Source of the DNA: Aedes albopictus
Lineage: Eukaryota; Arthropoda; Insecta; Diptera; Culicidae
Direction: 5' to 3'
DNA: 64,000 bases
Assembly (NCBI RefSeq): GCF_035046485.1
Contig: NC_085137.1
Span: 15,653,346 to 15,717,345 of the forward strand
Shown here piece by piece: positions 22,568 to 34,875 of this stretch. Position 1 is the stretch's first letter. Every line of letters begins with the position of its first letter. The position numbers and the translations under genes are program-made. The notes beneath the pieces are model-generated. The model was not told the DNA's origin. It saw only the letters and a list, made by a program, of their open reading frames with translations, and ran no database searches.

Positions 22568-24890
22568 TTGGATCGGGGCGGCTTTCTCAAATGACGTTTA
22601 TGACGAAGCGAATGCTTCTTCTAATGGTTCGATTTCCTGCCGCAAGTAGGTACTGCTGTAGAACAAAACTGTTCGCTTTTCGATAGCATAGGAAATGCAA
22701 GGGTGGGTTATCTTATACATAAAAATTTTTGCTTTTTGTTATTATTGCTTCAGCATTCTAAAACAAAGTATTGAATGTATTGGGTGATGTCTGTGTCGCC
22801 AATACTTATCCCAATGCCAAATTTTCCGAAAGGTCACCAACGACAAAATGAATGGCTTCAGTATCATGCTCCGCCTCGAACTTCATTGATTGATTGCGTG
22901 CCTAACGAGGAGAACGTCTTGTCACATGAGAAAAGTTTTAATTAGAACAAACCGATAAGAGTTGCTTCGCTCCTGGAAGTCCTGGGTCGGGGGAACGAGA
23001 TTCGATATAATATGTTCGAATATGTGGTGCTCACGATGAAGATAGGGGTATGAGAGAATTAGGAATTCTACGGAAAGTGGCGGATTATCACGAAACATGT
23101 CGCAAAGTGATAATTTATTACTGTGACAGAGTTGTCGCATCGTTAGCGATGCGTGTATTTTGTATGTTAGTTGACAGCGGAAGTTTGTGAGCTGTCGGAT
23201 TGGGAGATGTATTTAACGGTTCAGTAGCATACAATTTGCAGACACGATGGTTCGGCAGTTTTAGCAAATATAAAGAAAATTCACACTCAATAGATTCAAT
23301 TTCAGATATTCTTTAGAAAATCGCTATCACTTTCAAATCTTTAAAAATAAACTAAACGTTGATGGCATTCGCTTGAAACACGCGCATCCGGATCATCCGA
23401 TACATGTAAATGAACAGTAAAAACACCAAATCCCTTCCCAGGAAACAAAAAAGCGGCTCGCCTCAAAATGGTCCCTAAACCATTCGCATCAGGTCGGTTG
23501 AAAAATTTATGGCATTCATTTCGTTTTAGCTTTCATCCCTCGTCGCTGCTAGCCGAACCAGGAGGCCGCTTGGTCATTCGATGGTCCCACTGAGCCGGAC
23601 ACTGGCCGCCACGAGTGGTGATTTTTATTTATGAAGCTATCACTATCAGAACCAACATGGATGAGTTGGCCGTTTTTCTGTGTAACAGATTCCTCCCCGG
23701 GTTTGTTACGCTTTTTTTCGTGTTTTTTTTTAGAGGAGGCTGCCGAAATGCCAAACAGTTATTTTTTCGGCGACGGGGCACCGCTCATCCATTTTAAACA
23801 TTTTCCCTTGCGGTAGATTGCGTTTTCGCACTCAACGCCAGTTTGTGGAAAGTGGCCACAAATCAAGCGAAGAAATGGGCGATGAAGCTGCTGTGCGCGG
23901 TGATGACGTGAAGCAGCTTATGTCTCATCCATCGTGGTTTAGAGGATTCTTAAATTTGAGTATCTACGGTAGGATGGTTTCAATTTCATTTCTCCGAAAC
24001 AGTTGGTGATTAATTATGGAGAAAATCATAATTTTGGTCCATAAAACTGGACGCCAACCACTCTAGTCCGAAATACAGTTTCATAAATGGAAGATATTAA
24101 TTAATTTTTGGTTGATTGATGCTACTTTTCGCTAGTTTCTTCATCCTGAGAACTTCTTCGTCCAAGTTGGTGAAAGTTTCTTGATGAGATGTAAGCAGAG
24201 ACTATTATTTATTCAAGCTGATTGATGAAGACAGAAACTCCGCAATAAATGACCCATCAGTTTCCTAATATTTCAAGACACAGCTCCAAACGAAACTAAT
24301 TTAAGCTAATTTACCTGCATATACACAAAAAGGCGCTCATAGTAGTTCTAAAATCACTTCATCCACCTCAATTAGTTACCACATGTTGCAGCTCATGTTT
24401 CATTTCTCAAACATGATAGCTCACCTTATCCAGTTCATCATGCACAGAGTAACGACGACGAGCCCCTTCCATCCACCGTAATAAGCTCCAATCTGAGTAG
24501 CATCATCATCATATGGAAAAACTTTGCCCACCTTGAGAGCGTTGTACACGGTGGAACAGAGCGTGGCTCACACTTCCGAGCCAAGGATGCTTCTCTATGG
24601 AGCTACCTACTACTAGGTACTGCTCGCTTCCACGACAATGTTAATCAAGTATGATTTAATGCCGTTCTCACACCTCATTGCGAGGGCTTAATAATAATAC
24701 CAGGGCTGCGGGTAGTGCTAGCCCGCGAACGAAAACTAGCTGGCTCATCATCGTCACGCAGAAGAAGTCAGGAGCAATTTTTTGGTTCATTTTGAACACC
24801 TGATGCTTCCACGGCTTAACCGCCGTCGTCATCACTGAGTTTACCACTAATTGAAATGGGGGATATTTTCATATTTAAATTTACTGTATA
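22568..24890. other. Non-repetitive region without a supported gene
   Basis: About 2.3 kb shows no transposon ends, no tandem repeats and no frame above 75 residues. Composition is more balanced than in the neighbouring MITEs, so this may be ancestral intergenic or intronic DNA. Small frames at 22922-23140 (minus) and 23615-24009 (plus) have no recognisable features. Confidence 0.5.
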
Positions 24891-24892
24891 TA

Positions 24893-25455
24893 CAGTGTCG
24901 GACAAAACAATAAGACCACCAATCATTTTTCATACAAAATGACCAAGTTTGACGATGTGATGCTCGGTTTCTGGTGAACCGATCTTTCTGAATTTTTTAC
25001 AGTCGCCATGGAGTTACGTGAATGTTGATTTGTATTTAATTGATTGAGTTCTGTTCACTACATCAAAAGTTACAGATATACGAAACGACAAAATAATAGG
25101 ACCACTTTCAGATTGCCATTATCAAAGAAAATATATTTGTATCTGATACTTTATGATTGATGAACAAGTTCTAAAATTTAGGATGCAATTTAAGCTTTGG
25201 GACATTTTTATTGAATTGAACACAAATAACCATCATAAAAATCTGGTGTTGGAATTTTGTCGCACCGTATATCTGTAACTTTTGATGTATCGAACAGAAA
25301 TCAATCAATTTAATACAAATCAGAATTCTGGACATTTCATGTCGACTGTCAAAATTTCAGCCAGATCGGTTTACTAGAAACCGAGTACCATATCGTCAAA
25401 CTTAGTCATTTTGTATGAAATAGGACCGGTGGTCCTATTGTTTTGTCCGACACTG
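24893..25455. mobile_element. TA-flanked MITE, ends CAGTGTCGGACAAAACAATA
   Basis: The 28-bp ends (CAGTGTCGGACAAAACAAT...) are inverted at both sides and flanked by TA at 24891-24892 and 25456-25457. The arms run on for about 200 bp (AAAGTTACAGATATACG and its partner). There is no transposase. The last 70 bp recur at 30012-30081 because they were copied by the flanking 161-bp duplication. Confidence 0.85.
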
Positions 25456-25546
25456 TAATAAGGCAGCCTATTTATTGCACCCATAAACAACCAGAAATGC
25501 TCCATAGAAAATCAAAAAGTGCTCCATAAAGAATGAACACATGTTC
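25386..25546. repeat. 161-bp direct repeat, left copy
   Basis: This copy matches 30012-30172 except for one base (GTAATAAGG versus GTAAAAAGG). It spans the right end of the MITE and part of a CCATA-rich array, and it abuts the 5' end of the LOA-like element, so it behaves as a target-site duplication. Confidence 0.93.
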
Positions 25547-26070
25547 GGTTGGTCGGCTTTTCGGGCCCGTATGAAGTTGATCACCAATATTAACTTCTTT
25601 TCCCGATCAGCCTAGATAGCTGTGTAGTGTCGGTAGCGGTTAGTTCAACTGGCTAAGAATAGCACTACGGACCGCCTGTTCCAGTGGTAGGAATCCACTA
25701 ATCAGGTAACCCCTAATTCATGGTGTTATGCGGCTTTACGCTTACCGTGCCTAGGAATGAATGGTTAGGGGGGTCTTATAAAAACCTAATCGCAAACGGA
25801 GCCTGTGGAGTACCAGGGCACCCTCCTTCTGCGAGACAATCAGCTGCCCTTCTTCAATCTCATACTTGAGGCTGAATAAGGGCGGGATTATGAAGATGTT
25901 GTTAATTAGTTTAGATTTTCACCTATATGGTTTCGCATTATGCGTTTTACACAGTGTATTCTGTGCATCCTCGCCTTTGGCGCACTCAAATCGATACCGA
26001 TCTGGCTTTATTGTTGCTGTTCTTTTTTGTGCTGTGATTGTTAAGAGTTTAATCTTGCCTAGTTTGGGTA

Positions 26071-29000
26071 GTGGCTACGGTTAGGATAGCTCAGATCAAT
26101 CTTCAGCACAAAAGAACAGCAACGATCAATCTTTGTAGACTTATGCAAAATGGTACAGCCCAAGTGGCGTTAGTCCAAGAACCTTACTTTCGTAAGGGGA
26201 ATTTCTATTTAGGAAACCTTGTGAATCCGGTGTTTGCTACTTTCAGTGAAAATGAAATGGCAAACTCACGTGTCATGCCTCGAGCATGTGTGCTTGTCAA
26301 TAACGCAATCGTTGCTACACTCATCTCTGAACTAACTACCAGAGATGTATGTGCTATCACAATCGATGTATCTGTTGGAAACCTCAACAGAAAATACGTT
26401 TATTGTTCGGTTTATTTACCGCATGATGAACCATCCCCTACGGATGCTTTCAAGCAAGTAATTGCATACTGCACTTCAAAAAGCCTTCCGCTAATTGTTG
26501 GTAGTGATGCTAATGCTCACCATATAATCTGGGGCAGCTCAGACATCAATTTGAGAGGCTCCAGTTTGATGAAATACTTAAGTAGTACAGATCTTGGATT
26601 ACTTAACATAGGCAACCGCCCAACCTTTATGGTATCTGGTAGAGAGGAAGTGTTAGACATAACGCTTTGCTCTAGCAGAATTAGTCATGAGCTGACCAAT
26701 TGGCATGTGTCAGATGAAGAATCTTTATCTGACCATCGTTACATCTTGTTTGAACATGTGAATGTTACTTCGCAAACTTTGCGTTTCAGGAATCCCCGGT
26801 CAACCAACTGGGATCTCTTTACCGATTTGGTTGCAGCCAAATTTCATGGATACTCACCATCAATTGACACTCCAAGTGATTTAGATGATGCCGTTGATAC
26901 TACAACGGCCTTCATCATGGAAGCTTTTGAAGAAGCCTGCCCTCTGCGGTCTGTGCAGACCACAAGAGGAACCCCTTGGTGGAACTCCGATCTGGCGAAG
27001 CTCAGGAAACAATGTAGAAAGAGTTGGAACAGACGACGTTCGGCTGGATCGGAGGCTTTCAGGTCGGCTCGCAAGGCCTACCAGAAAGCTCTTCGGTCTG
27101 CTGAACGATCCGGCTGGAAAAACCTTTGTACAAATGTTTCCAGTCTGAGTGAAGCCAGTCGATTGAACAAAATCCTTGCAAAATCTAAGGATTTTCAAGT
27201 GAACGAACTTCGTTTGCCAAATGGTGATTTCACTTGCTCTGATGAGGAAGTTTTGGAATGTTTATTCAGTACACACTTCCCCGGATGTGTGGATATTACA
27301 TCTTCGGATGAACCTGATGTCTTTTCTTGTAGTTATGATTCTTTAGCTTCGGCTCGGAGTATCATAACCTTAGAATCGATTGAATGGGCACTTAATAGCT
27401 TTGCTCCTTTCAAATCTCCTGGGGCAGATGGGATTTATCCTATTTTGCTTCAGAAGGGATTTGATCATTTCAAACATGTTTTGAAACAACTACTTGTTTG
27501 CAGTTTTGCTACAGGGTATATTCCCAAATCCTGGCGGGATATTACTGTGAAGTTTATTCCGAAAGTGGGTCGCGCGTCGTATGAAGAAGCAAAGAGCTTC
27601 AGACCTATCAGTTTGACCTCTTTTCTTCTGAAATGCTTAGAACGCATAGTCGATCATCACATCCGTGATGTTCATCTGGCCAATGTGCCTCTTCATGTGA
27701 ACCAACATGCTTACCAATCTGGAAAGTCCACTGTGACTCTTTTACACAAAGTTGTTTACGATATCTAGAAGGCATTCGCTCAAAAGCAATCCTGCTTGGG
27801 TGTTTTCTTAGATATCGAGGGTGCCTTTGACAACGTGCCTTTCGATGCCATATTGGAAGCCGCACGGGGTCATGGTATATCTCCAATGATTTCCAATTGG
27901 ATTCACCAAATGCTCAAAAACCGACATCTCTTCTCGACATTGCGTCAAGCGGCGATTAGGAAATTGAGTGTTTGTGGATGCCCCCAAGGGGGAGTCTTAT
28001 CACCACTTTTGTGGAATCTCGTAGCAGATACGCTATTGAGGCAACTCAATAATAGCGGTTTTCCTACTTATGGTTTTGCCGACGACTACCTAACATTGTT
28101 AGTCGGTATGTGCATCAGCACCCTTTTCGACCTGATGCAAAACGCTCTTCAGATAGTTGAGGGTTGGTGTCGCCAATATGGCCTTTCGGTAAATCCGAGT
28201 AAAACATCTATTGTTCTTTTCACGGAAAAGCGAAACCGTAATGGTGTTCGACCTTTACGTCTCTTTGATTCTGAAATCAATGTGACTGAACAGGTAAAGT
28301 ACGTTGGAGTCATTCTCGATTCCAAGCTTTCCTGGACACCTCATGTTGAGTTCAGAATCAAGAAAGCTTGTATGGCCTTCGGGCAATGCCGGCGAACCTT
28401 TGGTACAAATTGGGGTCTAAAACCCAAGTATATCAAATGGATCTACACAACTGTTGTTCGGCCAATATTGGCCTATGGATGTCTTGTGTGGTGGCAAAAG
28501 GGCGAAGTGAGAACGGTCCAATCAAAGTTAGGCCATCTCCAAAGGTTGTGCTTAATGGCGATGTCTGGAGCGTTCTCTTCAACTCCCACGGCAGCGCTTG
28601 AAGTTCTCTTTGACGTTGCCCCACTACACATTCATCTCAAACAAGAAGCACTTTCTTGCACTTACCGCCTATGGGTACTCGGTTTACTAGAGGAAACTCC
28701 TGTGAACCGCACATCAACACACACCTCGTTGTTTCCACTTTTGGTGAATTGGGACAAAGTTGTCCTTGCTCCAAGTGATCTTACAATTGCTTGTAATTTT
28801 CCATATAGGACATTTTCCACGAAATTCCTTTCCCGGGAAGAGTGGACATCTGGTTATCTGGAGAGAAGTATTTCAGACGGCATCGTATGTTACACTGATG
28901 GCTCCCTTCTCGAAGGTCGAGCAGGTGCTGGTGTTTATTCTCGTGAGCTAAGGCTGTATCAGTCTTATTCACTTGGCAGACACTGCACCGTTTTTCAGGC

Positions 29001-29715
29001 CGAAATCTTTGCTCTTATGTGCGGAGTGCAATCAGCACTTCAGCAGCACGTAATGGGCAAAGTAATATACTTCTGTTCAGATAGCCAGGCTGCTATTAAA
29101 GCACTTGCTTCGGCCAACTCCAGGTCGAAAATAGTTATCGCTTGTCGAACTCAAATTGAGGAGCTGAATTCAGCAAACGCTGTTCACCTTGTATGGGTAC
29201 CTGGCCATTCTTCCATCGCTGGAAATGAATTGGCTGATGAGTTAGCTCGCACTGGAGCATCACATGACTTCATTGGCCCTGAGCCAGCTATTCCGGTATC
29301 CAAGTGTTGGGTGAAGCTTCAGATTGACACCTGGGCTGCCACTCAGCACAAACAATACTGGAATAGTTTGGAGTCATGTCGTCAAACAAAATTGTATTGT
29401 ACTGAGCCATCTCTAGGGGTGGCAAAGTATCTAACAAATCTGTCAAAACAGAATTGCAGCATGCTGGTCAAAGCATTGACTGGCCACTGCCGACTCAGTT
29501 ATCACATGGCGAATATTCAGCAAGCTGATTCATTTGCATGTGATAGCTGTGAATCCGATTATGGAACTTCGTATCATTTAATATGTAACTGTCCAGTTTT
29601 TGCGCAATTGCGTTTCCGAGTACTCGGGAAACACTTATTAAGTGAAACTGACTTCAGAAACCTGAATCTTCAGGACGTTCTGTTGTTCTTGACCCGCTGT
29701 GGTAAAGAGCTATAG
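26071..29715 (+). pseudogene. LOA-like pol with one in-frame stop
   Basis: One phase of about 1214 codons is broken only by TAG at 27766-27768. The first part (565 residues) is an APE-type endonuclease (INLQHKR, VQEPYF, GSDANAHH, LSDHRYI) and the RT start (FKSPGADGIYPILLQ, FRPISLTSF). The second part (27796-29715) carries RT motifs DIEGAFDNV, GCPQGGVLSPLLW and the catalytic GFADDY, then RNase H (CYTDGSLLEGRAGAGVYS, CSDSQAAIKA, VWVPGHSSIAGNELADELA) and a C-terminal CX2C...HX4C. The enzyme nicks target DNA and copies its RNA there. No ATG opens the frame: after an upstream TAA it begins near GTG at 26071, so the true start is unclear. Confidence 0.93.
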
Positions 29716-29730
29716 GCTCTCTTTACGCTT

Positions 29731-29842
29731 TATGCATTATCACAGTGCCCTTCTCAGGGCGCTGTTCGAACCCATTGTGGCACGCTTATGCGTTATTACA
29801 GTGTCCTTTTCAGGACGCTATGTGAACCCATTGTGGTACGCT
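29731..29842 (+). repeat. Two 56-bp direct repeats in the 3' UTR
   Basis: TATGC(A/G)TTAT(C/T)ACAGTG begins units at 29731 and 29787. Each unit contains a small hairpin (GCCCTTCTCAGGGC and GTCCTTTTCAGGAC) in which both stem sides have changed together. It follows the stop codon of the LOA-like pol. Confidence 0.7.
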
Positions 29843-30011
29843 TTTGCGAGTATGACGATCCTATTCCCTTACCTGTCCTTTCCCATGTCCTATCCTTTTT
29901 TCCTTCCCTTCTCCGTCAGGTAAATGATGAATAGGCTCGTGTTCATGGCGATGGCACAAATTTCCCGAATGGAGGAGAACGTGCCTCTAGAGCCGACCTA
30001 CTGATACCTGA

Positions 30012-30172
30012 TACCATATCGTCAAACTTAGTCATTTTGTATGAAATAGGACCGGTGGTCCTATTGTTTTGTCCGACACTGTAAAAAGGCAGCCTATTTA
30101 TTGCACCCATAAACAACCAGAAATGCTCCATAGAAAATCAAAAAGTGCTCCATAAAGAATGAACACATGTTC
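30012..30172. repeat. 161-bp direct repeat, right copy
   Basis: This is the partner of 25386-25546, starting at TACCATATCG and ending at ACATGTTC immediately after the element's 3' end. The native CCATA-rich array continues beyond it. Confidence 0.93.
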
Positions 30173-30560
30173 CATGAAAATATGCAATGTTACCCATAAA
30201 TAATTAAAAACGTTCCGTACTTTATAGAAAATGTACCGGTAAAACATGAAATTTTCTCATTAAAGTGCAATTTTGTATCAATAAATAATACTGAAATGTT
30301 GCATAATTTGTAGTTTAATGTTCCATAGTAATATGCAAATGCTTCATAAAGAAAAAATAATATTTCACCCGTACTAAATTGAATATTGCTCCATAGAAAA
30401 AATAAATTGCACCATGAAAAATTAAAATCGCACCATAGAAAGTAGATGATCACTCATAAGTATTATCAATTTGCACCATAATATAATTAAATTGCTCCAT
30501 GAAAAATTAAAAATTCTCCATAGATAGCATATTGTCCTAATGAAATTCGGCAGTGCTGAA
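30085..30560. repeat. AT-rich array of CTCCATA/GCACCATA units
   Basis: Degenerate units such as GCTCCATAGAAAA and GCACCATGAAAAATTAAA recur every 25-35 bp. The left end was copied to 25460-25546 with the target duplication. Confidence 0.65.
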
Positions 30561-30719
30561 TTGCTTTACATTGCTCAAAATATTGACGTGATGGAGCAAA
30601 TCTGAGTCCAGATTCGGATTCAGCTGCCCAAAATCTGTCAGAGACACATAAGTTTGCTCTTGAGACTAAAAATGTTGCGCTGTGTAATGGAGTATTCTTA
30701 TTTCTTAAGATTCCTTCTG

Positions 30720-30965
30720 AAATATCTCCAAGAATAACTCTAGAATACCTAAAATAGAGAAGTTCCTGAAATTCTCCAGGGTTTTCATTGGAAATTCCCA
30801 AAGATATGCCTTTAGAGATTCCTCCAGATATTTTGCTTCATTTCTTCCATATGTTACTTCAGGAATTCATCCAGATATTCCTTTTTCTGTTTTATTTATG
30901 TATTTTTTAGGAATTCTTTTAGAAATGTGTCAAAATATTCTTTCAACAAATCCACCAAAGGTTTC
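30720..30965. repeat. Short block of the 12-bp satellite
   Basis: Degenerate GGAATTC and AGATTCCTCCAG units identify it as a relic of the satellite seen at 9680-14520. Confidence 0.55.
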
Positions 30966-31345
30966 ATAAAGAGATCCCAAGTAACAGAACAGGCTGAACA
31001 ACAGTTTCTTAAGCTAAAGTTTGCTTAAGAGTAGTTTGTTCCACTCTTGTACAGTAAAAAATGTTTGTTGGGTTTTCTCTGAAAATCTTACTTTGATTTC
31101 ATCAGGAACTTTCCTTAGATTCTTTTGTTATGAGGAGAAAAAACTAAGACCGATTACACACTACTTCAACAAAAACATGCAGAGAAATAAGTTTCACTGA
31201 CCAGTAATTTTTATTTCTTTACTAAAAAATTATCGCCCAGATTAGGAAGAACGTTTCATATAACGATCTTGAGCTGAAAACCGACTAGAAAAATAAACTA
31301 AAATTGTTACCAAAAACCTCAAATAAATCACCTAGCGGTGGTAGC
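30966..31345. other. AT-rich spacer, no gene seen
   Basis: No coding frame, terminal repeat or RNA gene is visible. Confidence 0.45.
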
Positions 31346-31835
31346 GCCTTTCTCGTGCCTTCGAAAACATTTCGACAAAACTCAAGTAACATGTTCATGA
31401 ATATCGCACATTCATACTATATAAACAAAAATCCATTTCATGACACCAGAAATCATTTTGTTTATCTGGCTTTTGATGTTTGAGCCTGAAACTCTTAAAA
31501 AGGCGCAATCTTGATTTGCAGCCACCATTTTGGATTTAAGTCCGCCATCTTGGATATTCTGGTTGCTATTTTGGAATCCAGACTTCTTCCCCATACCATA
31601 TTGCAAGGTTCTAGAGTCTCAAACTCCATTGAACAGCCGCCATTTTGGATATTCTGGTAGCCATTTTTTAACTCCGGATATTTTCTACATATCAAAAATA
31701 CCCATATTTCATGATTTTAGAGCCTAAACCTCCATTAATAAGCCGCCATCTTGAATTTTGAGCCGCTATCTTGGATATTCTGGTCGACAATTTCAAACTC
31801 CGGGCATCTTCCCCATACCAAATAGGTATACCCGT

Positions 31836-32542
31836 TAGCGTGGGACACAAAAAGACATTTTACTCCTGTACACTTTTTGAGTTCCATTTTGGCCCCATAT
31901 CAACTGTGCAAAATTTCAGCTCAATCGGATAAACTATATTTTAGCGCCAGCCGTTTTAAGTTTTCATACGATTTACTATGGGGAAAATCACTTTTTCAAA
32001 GAAAAATCGCCACAGGTTGCCCCTTAACCCCTAAAAATATATCGATGAATGATTTCTGTTGGAAATTTTACGAAGAACAAACCCTCTGAAGACCGCAAAG
32101 CGATCTAAGGTATGTGGAAAAAGTTATTGACTGAAAACCGAATGGCATGCCAACGCTGTTTAACATGTAAGGAATAACAATAAATAATAAAATCTCGTCT
32201 TTTTATCGATCGGGTAAGGCTTAATAACTTTTTCCACGAATGTCGCATCGCTTTGTGGTCTTCGGAGGTCTGATTCCTCGTGAAGTTATCTACAGAAATA
32301 ATTCAACGACTTATTTTTAGGGATCAATGGGTGACCTCAACCGATTTTTCTTTGAAGAAGTAAATTCTCCCCATAGTAAATCGTATGAAAAACTAAGAAT
32401 GGCGGGCGCTAAAATATAGTTTCTTAGATCGATCTGAAATTTTGCACAGTTGATTTGGGACCAAAATGGAACTCAAAAAGTATACAGGAGTTGGAGTTTT
32501 TCCATTTTTTATATTTTCCCATATAAACCGTGTACCAGGCTA
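31836..32542. mobile_element. hAT-like fold-back MITE with 8-bp duplication ATACCCGT
   Basis: The target duplication is at 31828-31835 and 32543-32550, and removing the element rejoins the satellite motif. The ends TAGCGTGGGACAC/TAGCCTGGTACAC begin arms of about 310 bp that face each other over a short AT-rich loop near 32170. There is no coding capacity. Confidence 0.85.
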
Positions 32543-32644
32543 ATACCCGTATTGAATGGTTTTAAAGCCTACAACTCCATTCAACATCCGCCATTCTGAA
32601 TTTTGAGCCGCTATCTTGGATTTTAAATCGCCATCTAGTATATA

Positions 32645-33592
32645 CAGTGTATCAAACAATTGTCCGTACAGCAAATTTTATGTCAAAATAATTTTTCTTT
32701 CAAAAGTTTATAACTTTTTTATGCGTCAATCAAAAATGCTGCAATTTTGACTAATTATGACCCAAATATTAAAGCTCTATTGCTAAAATTTTTAGCGAGA
32801 TCGAATAAGTTTTCTGAAAGTTATAGAACTTTTAGTAAAACTTATAAGATTTTTTAACACATTTTTAAAACATTATATCTCAATATGTACTCGATGAAAT
32901 TTTTCCATTTTTTTATGTGTTACATCTTATACCTAAGGCTTTCACATGCAGCTATGTTTGAGGTTTTATATTCACTACAAAAAAAATATCAAAAATGTGC
33001 TTATGTAGCTGACGATGTTTTAAAATTTACTATATTTTGCACATATAATCTGCCAAACGTTTTCCACCAATAAAAGTGCATTGACTGAACGAAAAATCCA
33101 TAGGACCAACTCTTCATATGTAGTTTAGTAGGTCCTGTATAAAAATATTACATTAAGAGAGTTTAAAAAAGTTGAAAACACTTGGCACTTTTATTGATCA
33201 AAATATGATAAATTTCCAAATGACACTCTGAACATATACAGATTTTTCATATTTTTTGTAGTGAATATAATACCTCAAACGAAGCTGCATATGAAAGCCT
33301 TAGGTATAAGCTGTAACACAAAAAAAAAATGAAAAAGTTTCATCAAGTACATATTGAAAAATAATGTTTTGAAAATGTGTTCAAAAATCTTATAAGTTTT
33401 ACTGAAAGTTCTATAACTTTCAGAAAACTTATTCGATCTCGCTCAAAATTTTACCAATGGAGCTTTAATATATGGGTTAAAATTTGTCAAAATTTCAGCG
33501 TTTTTGATTGACGTATAAAAAAGTTATAAACATTTAAATGAAAAATTATTTTCACCAAAAAATTACTGTACGGACAATTGTTTGATACACTG
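32645..33592. mobile_element. TA-flanked MITE with arms of about 400 bp
   Basis: The ends CAGTGTATCAAACAATTGTC are inverted and flanked by TA (32643-32644, 33593-33594). A 6-bp AGTATA also repeats just outside TACAGTG, so the duplication could be longer. The arms cover most of the 948 bp. A 62-residue frame at 32885-33073 is spurious. Confidence 0.85.
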
Positions 33593-33689
33593 TAAGTATA
33601 AGCGCGTAGTCTTACCAGTTATTCTTGTAAGTAGTAAGTAAATTTTAAATTCACTTTATTTAAGCTCAAATTCATTAATATTCACTTAT

Positions 33690-33860
33690 TTTTCATATTC
33701 AATGATAATTCACTTTTGCATGCTTTTCTTGTCTTCTATTCTTAGTTTGTCCACTACCCGGTGACAGGTTGGATACCTGTCACTCCATTGTCATCTCCCA
33801 TCGCGGCTGCAGTCTTGTTCACAAGGTTGCAAACAATATAGAGACCAAGATAACAGATGC
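33690..33860. other. GC-richer island in the satellite
   Basis: A short, less AT-rich segment with the inverted pair ACAGGTTGGATACCTGT interrupts the array. I cannot assign it. Confidence 0.3.
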
Positions 33861-34449
33861 GCGTTGGCCGTATGGGGTAGGCCAACATACCCATATTGCA
33901 TGGTTTTAGAGCCTAAACTCCATTAAACAGCCACCATACTCAATTTTAAGCCGCCGTCTTGGATTTTAGACCGCCATCTTGGATACTTTGGTCATCATTT
34001 TTGGGCACTAGATATCTTCCCCATACCAAATATACCCATATTGCATGGTTTTAGGGCCTAAAGCATCATTAAACAGCAGCGATTTTGAATTTTGAGACGC
34101 CATATGGGGTTTTGGACCGCCATCCTGGATATTCTGGGAATCCTTTTTGGACTCCGGACATCTTTACAATACCGAATATACCCATTATGTATGCTTTTAG
34201 GGCCAAAAACTCCATTAAACAGCCACCAGCTTGAGTTTCAAGTCGCCATATTGGATTTTAGACTACTATCTTGGATATTCTAGTCGTCATTTTTGGAATC
34301 CAGACATCCTCCCTATACCAAATATACCCCATATTTCATGGTTTTAGAGCCTAAAACCCTATTAAACAGACGCTCTTGAATTTTGAGCTGCCATCTTTAA
34401 TATCAGACAGCCATCTTGAATTTTGGACCGAAATCGTGGAATTTCTGGT

Positions 34450-34875
34450 CTTCAGTCAAATCCGTCAACCATGCTAAATTTAGCCTTAAGGCTACAAAAA
34501 TCGCCGCAGTTTGATGTGTTGCATGGTGGGGCTTGGTTCAGTTTTATATACGGCCAGTTCTACCGGTACTGGTCCGGATCACTGAAATGGCCATAACTCC
34601 GGAACGCCTTGACCGATCCGGACCATTTTCAATAGCAAACAATGCGGTAAAAATCCGGTTCGATTTGAGCTATGATCCGAAAAATTGACCAATGGGGAGT
34701 GCCTTAAAAGTGACTTATTTTGCGCACAGCCATACATACATACATACATACACACATACAGACATCATCTCAATTCATCGGACTGAGTTAATTGGTATAT
34801 GTGACATGACTCTTTGAGTCTTCTATCGAAAATTAGTTTTTTGAGTGAACCTATAGCCTTTCAGTACACTTTGGT
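34450..34875. repeat. Interspersed repeat with a CATA microsatellite
   Basis: A moderately GC-rich sequence ends in a run of CATA/CACA units (about 34732-34760) followed by GACATCATCTCAATTCATCG. Its position beside the GCACGAGAAAGGC terminus suggests it is the right end of the bounding element. Confidence 0.5.

Larger units (their letters stand above)
25547..30011 (+). mobile_element. LOA/Lian-like non-LTR retrotransposon, near full length
   Basis: The 4465-bp element lies exactly between the two 161-bp copies. It has a 5' leader of about 520 bp, one long frame (26071-29715) with endonuclease, RT, RNase H and a terminal zinc motif, and a 3' untranslated region. There is no poly(A); the 3' end is CTGATAC twice in tandem. 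The domain set and the single long ORF fit the LOA clade and resemble what is known of Lian from Aedes, but the clade name is inference. The 5' leader holds a short 71-residue frame (25866-26084) of unknown value. Confidence 0.88.

Noticed and set aside
25620..25720. tRNA-like element in the LOA leader
   Set aside because: A-box-like TAGTTCAACTGG is present, but no good B box follows at tRNA spacing.
26205..28972. Minus-strand and out-of-phase frames in the LOA-like element
   Set aside because: They overlap the long pol phase and lack domains.
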